This document shows positions 58,698 to 64,000 of a stretch of 64,000 nt of DNA, piece by piece. Location: the NCBI RefSeq assembly GCF_019679455.1, contig NZ_JAIEZQ010000002.1, positions 1,488,001-1,552,000 of the forward strand. The letters are read 5' to 3'. The stretch is from Nocardioides jiangsuensis (GTDB lineage: Bacteria > Actinomycetota > Actinomycetes > Propionibacteriales > Nocardioidaceae). Position 1 is the stretch's first letter. Each line of letters opens with the position of its first letter. The notes under the pieces are model-generated. The model did no database searches and had not been told where the DNA came from. It saw nothing but the letters and a program-made list of their open reading frames with translations. The translations under genes and the position numbers were made by a program.

Positions 58698-58701
<4 letters not shown>
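58135..58701 (+). CDS. argR: Arginine repressor
   Basis: ArgR represses arginine genes when arginine is bound. The 188-residue protein has an N-terminal winged helix ([43 protein letters not shown]) and a C-terminal hexamerisation and arginine-binding domain ([37 protein letters not shown], with the Asp pair). A 20-residue charged tail is extra. It lies between argF and argG with ATGA overlaps, so it represses its own operon, probably at the palindrome before argC. Confidence 0.94.
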
Positions 58702-59903
<1,202 letters not shown>

Positions 59904-59907
59904 CCCG

Positions 59908-59999
59908 GGGGCGGCGGCTGCGCCGGCACCCGGGTGGCCGGGGCGGCGGCTGCGCCGGCACCCGGGGTCGGCTGGGGCGGCGGCTGCGCCGGCACCCGG
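59908..59999 (+). repeat. Three 26-bp GC-rich repeats between argG and argH
   Basis: Three exact copies of a 26-bp word (GGGGCGGCGGCTGCG followed by CCGGCACCCGG) start at 59908, 59940 and 59974. The spacings are 32 and 34 bp, so the linkers differ. Each unit can fold a small CGGC-TGC-GCCG hairpin; the first is also flanked by CCCGGG on both sides. The array begins 4 nt after the argG stop. It may act as a terminator or mRNA-stabilising structure. The remaining 160 nt of the gap show no clear signal. Confidence 0.85.
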
Positions 60000-60052
60000 C
60001 GGGAGCTGGGCAGATTCTCGCGCTCGCAGGCTCGCGCTGCGATTGCCCTTGA

Positions 60053-62204
<2,152 letters not shown>

Positions 62205-62323
62205 GCCGGCCGCACGAAGGAGCCGCCCGCCCGGCGGCAGGTCGGCGGTCCACGTCGAGCAGGCGGTCCCACACGGGCCGTTCGCCTCTGGCCCTGCTCG
62301 ACGCGCGGGGGTGAGGTGGGCGC

Positions 62324-63430
62324 GTGGCCGGCGAGACCCGGCTGGTGCTGGCCGGGGACGTGATGACGGGCAGGGGAGTGGACCAGGTCCTGCCCCACCC
62401 GGGTGACCCCACGCTCCACGAGCGCTGGGTCGCCGACGCCCGCACGTACGTCCACCTCGCCGAGAAGCGCAACGGCGCGGTGCCCCGCCCGGTCGACCCG
62501 CGGTGGCCGTGGGGCGAGACGCTGGCCGTGATGGACGCCTTCGGTCCGGCGGTGCGGGTGATGAACCTGGAGACGAGCGTGACCACGTGCGACGAGGTCG
62601 CCGAGGGCAAGGCGGTGCACTACCGGATGAGCCCGGACAACGTGGCGTGCCTGACCGTGGCCGGCGCGGACGTGTGGACGCTGGCGAACAACCACCTCCT
62701 GGACCACGGCGTCGCCGGCCTGCGGGAGACCCTGGAGGCCCTGCGGTCGGCGGGGCTGCGGTACGCCGGTGCCGGGCTCGACGGGCCCGGGGCGTGGGAA
62801 CCGGCGGCGGTGGGCCCTCCCGGGCACCGGGTGATGGTCTGCTCCGTCGGGCACGCCTCGAGCGGTGTCCCGTCGCGTTGGGCGGCCGGCCCGGGCCGCC
62901 CCGGCGTCGCGGTCCTGCCCGACCTCTCGACGGCCACCGCCGACGCCCTCGCCGCGCGCCTCCGGCAGGCGGGCGGGCCCGGCGACCTCCGCGTGGTCTC
63001 GGTGCACTGGGGCGGGAACTGGGGGTACGACGTCCCGCGCGACCAGCGGCGCTTCGCCCACCGGCTGCTTGACGGCGGCGTCCACCTGGTCCACGGCCAC
63101 TCGTCCCACCACCCGCGGCCGGTGGAGGTCCACGACGGGAAGGCGGTGCTCTACGGCTGCGGAGACCTGGTCAACGACTACGAGGGCATCGACGGCTTCG
63201 AGGAGTACCGCGGCGAGCTCCGCCTGGTCTACCTCGTACGCCTCGACCTCGGCTCTGGGGAGCTCGTGGACCTGACCATGGTGCCGTTCCAGGCGCACCG
63301 GCTCAGCCTCAGGCGCGCGGCACGGGAGGACGCCGCCTGGCTCGCGGGTGTGCTGACACGCGCCGGCAGACCTCTCGGCACCGGCGTCGCCGTCACCGAG
63401 GACGGTGCGCTCGTGCTCCGGGCCGGCTGA
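62324..63430 (+). CDS. CapA-family (PGA_cap) metallophosphatase-like protein
   Basis: The 368-residue protein has the CapA/PgsA motif set: LAGDVMTGRGVD (~8), VMNLETSVTT (~83), LANNHLLDHG (~117), VSVHWGGNWGYDVP (~226) and VHGHSSHHPRPVEVHDGK (~252). These resemble metallophosphatase ligands. CapA proteins take part in poly-gamma-glutamate export, but many soluble relatives have unknown roles. This one has no signal peptide or membrane segment and no capB/capC neighbours, so capsule synthesis is doubtful. The start is GTG 62324, with weak spacing to GGGGGTGAGG. Confidence 0.8.
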   Translation: MAGETRLVLAGDVMTGRGVDQVLPHPGDPTLHERWVADARTYVHLAEKRNGAVPRPVDPRWPWGETLAVMDAFGPAVRVMNLETSVTTCDEVAEGKAVHYRMSPDNVACLTVAGADVWTLANNHLLDHGVAGLRETLEALRSAGLRYAGAGLDGPGAWEPAAVGPPGHRVMVCSVGHASSGVPSRWAAGPGRPGVAVLPDLSTATADALAARLRQAGGPGDLRVVSVHWGGNWGYDVPRDQRRFAHRLLDGGVHLVHGHSSHHPRPVEVHDGKAVLYGCGDLVNDYEGIDGFEEYRGELRLVYLVRLDLGSGELVDLTMVPFQAHRLSLRRAAREDAAWLAGVLTRAGRPLGTGVAVTEDGALVLRAG

Positions 63431-63487
63431 GCCGCTCGGGCCCCGGACCCGGGACCATCGGCCCGTGCCTCGCCGTACGCCCACGCC

Positions 63488-63493
63488 TAGCGT
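63488..63493 (+). promoter_or_regulatory. Possible -10 box of the DUF2267 gene
   Basis: TAGCGT lies 34 nt before GTG 63528 in the 97-nt gap, with an AGGAGG site at 63514-63519 in the leader. Confidence 0.35.
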
Positions 63494-63527
63494 GAAGGTG
63501 CGGGGGCGTCTCCAGGAGGTGACCGTC

Positions 63528-64000
63528 GTGTCGACAACCGAAGTCACGCTGATCGAGCAGAGCAGCCAGAAGACACGGCTCTGGCTCGACGAGCTCGCCC
63601 AGGAGCTCGGGCGGCCCGGCGACCAGAAGTACGCGCTGCGGGTCCTGCGCGGGTTCCTGCACACCCTGCGCGACCGGCTTCCCGTCCCGGAGACCGCGCA
63701 CCTGTCCGCGCAGCTGCCGGAGTTCCTGCGCGGCGTGTTCTACGAGGGCTGGCGGCCGACCAGCGCGCCGCAGCGGTACCACGACCTCGACGCGTTCCTC
63801 GAGCGGCTGGCGAGGACCGCCCTGCTCGCCGGGGACACCGAGGCGGCCTACGCCGCCGAGGCGGTCGCCCGGGTGCTGCGCCGGCACCTCGACCTCGGCG
63901 AGCTGCACAAGGTCCGCGCCGTCCTGCCGCGCGGCATCGCCGCACTGCTCTCCGACACCGAGACCGAGAACGCCACCGAACCCGAGGAGCGCCATGTCCC
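63528..64000 (+). CDS. DUF2267 domain protein, 3' end outside the window
   Basis: The frame from GTG 63528 (8 nt after AGGAGG) codes for 157 residues without a stop before the edge. It shows two DUF2267-like repeats: a helical first half ending ALRVLRGFLHTLRDRLPVPETAHLSAQLPEFLRGVFYEGW, then a second half ending AEAVARVLRRHLDLGELHKVRAVLPRGIAALL. Members of the family have unknown function and are often stress-related. An ATG at 63994 with GAGGAGC before it may be the next gene, so this one probably ends just outside. Confidence 0.8.
   Translation, partial: MSTTEVTLIEQSSQKTRLWLDELAQELGRPGDQKYALRVLRGFLHTLRDRLPVPETAHLSAQLPEFLRGVFYEGWRPTSAPQRYHDLDAFLERLARTALLAGDTEAAYAAEAVARVLRRHLDLGELHKVRAVLPRGIAALLSDTETENATEPEERHV

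Noticed and set aside
59908-59999. CRISPR array
   Set aside because: Only three copies, linkers of 6-8 nt, and no cas genes.
62324-63430. Poly-gamma-glutamate capsule operon
   Set aside because: Only a CapA-like protein is present, without signal peptide or capB/capC partners.

Overview
The window is 64 kb of very GC-rich, densely packed actinobacterial chromosome. Start codons are often GTG or TTG, many genes join through 4-nt ATGA/GTGA overlaps, and several apparent promoters put a TANNNT -10 box only 6-9 nt before a start codon (leaderless genes). Gene content (fused ribBA, FMN-riboswitch rib operon with a PnuC-like RibM, PriA without ATPase motifs, DUF1844 beside infC, argCJBDFRGH) fits Propionibacteriales, most likely a Nocardioides-like organism. 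The genus is an inference. No tRNA, rRNA, IS element, prophage or CRISPR array was recognised.

Layout. 1-8.3 kb: housekeeping genes coaBC (3' part), metK, priA, def, fmt, rsmB, rpe. 8.3-12.7 kb: FMN riboswitch, then ribD-ribE-ribM-ribBA-ribH. 12.9-15.6 kb: a DoxX-like membrane protein, hisE, hisG and a PH-domain membrane protein. 15.6-35.7 kb: a large catabolic island. A leftward operon encodes homologues of the three oxamate carbamoyltransferase subunits (AllH/DUF2877, AllF/FdrA, AllG/DUF1116). It diverges from pucR, a UraA-type permease, a three-subunit molybdenum hydroxylase, a CoxG-like membrane-anchored protein, an amidase, HyuA/HyuB, an SDR, carbamate kinase and a barbiturase/cyanurate-hydrolase family enzyme. 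35.7-44.8 kb: accessory genes, including a surface-sugar island (GT2, sulfotransferase, WecE-like transaminase, methyltransferase) and a three-gene leftward operon with a PLP amino-acid deaminase/aldolase. 44.8-52.4 kb: infC (AUC start, attenuator leader)-rpmI-rplT, a TrmH/SpoU methyltransferase, an orphan histidine kinase, pheS-pheT. 52.4-62.2 kb: argC-ACT protein-argJ-argB-argD-argF-argR-argG-argH-mpg behind a palindrome that is probably an ArgR operator. The end holds a CapA-like protein and a DUF2267 gene that runs off the edge.

Most interesting region. The 20-kb island looks like an oxidative pyrimidine (uracil/barbiturate) route ending in energy conservation. The proposed order is: uracil uptake (UraA); hydroxylation to barbiturate (Mo enzyme); ring opening to ureidomalonate (barbiturase); phosphorolysis by the AllFGH homologues to malonamate plus carbamoyl phosphate; ATP from carbamate kinase; and hydrolysis of malonamate by the amidase. 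The carbamoyltransferase step is proposed because ureidomalonate is oxalurate, the known AllFGH substrate, with one extra CH2. Enzyme families and gene order are read from the sequence. The substrates are inference, and HyuAB and the SDR are not yet placed.
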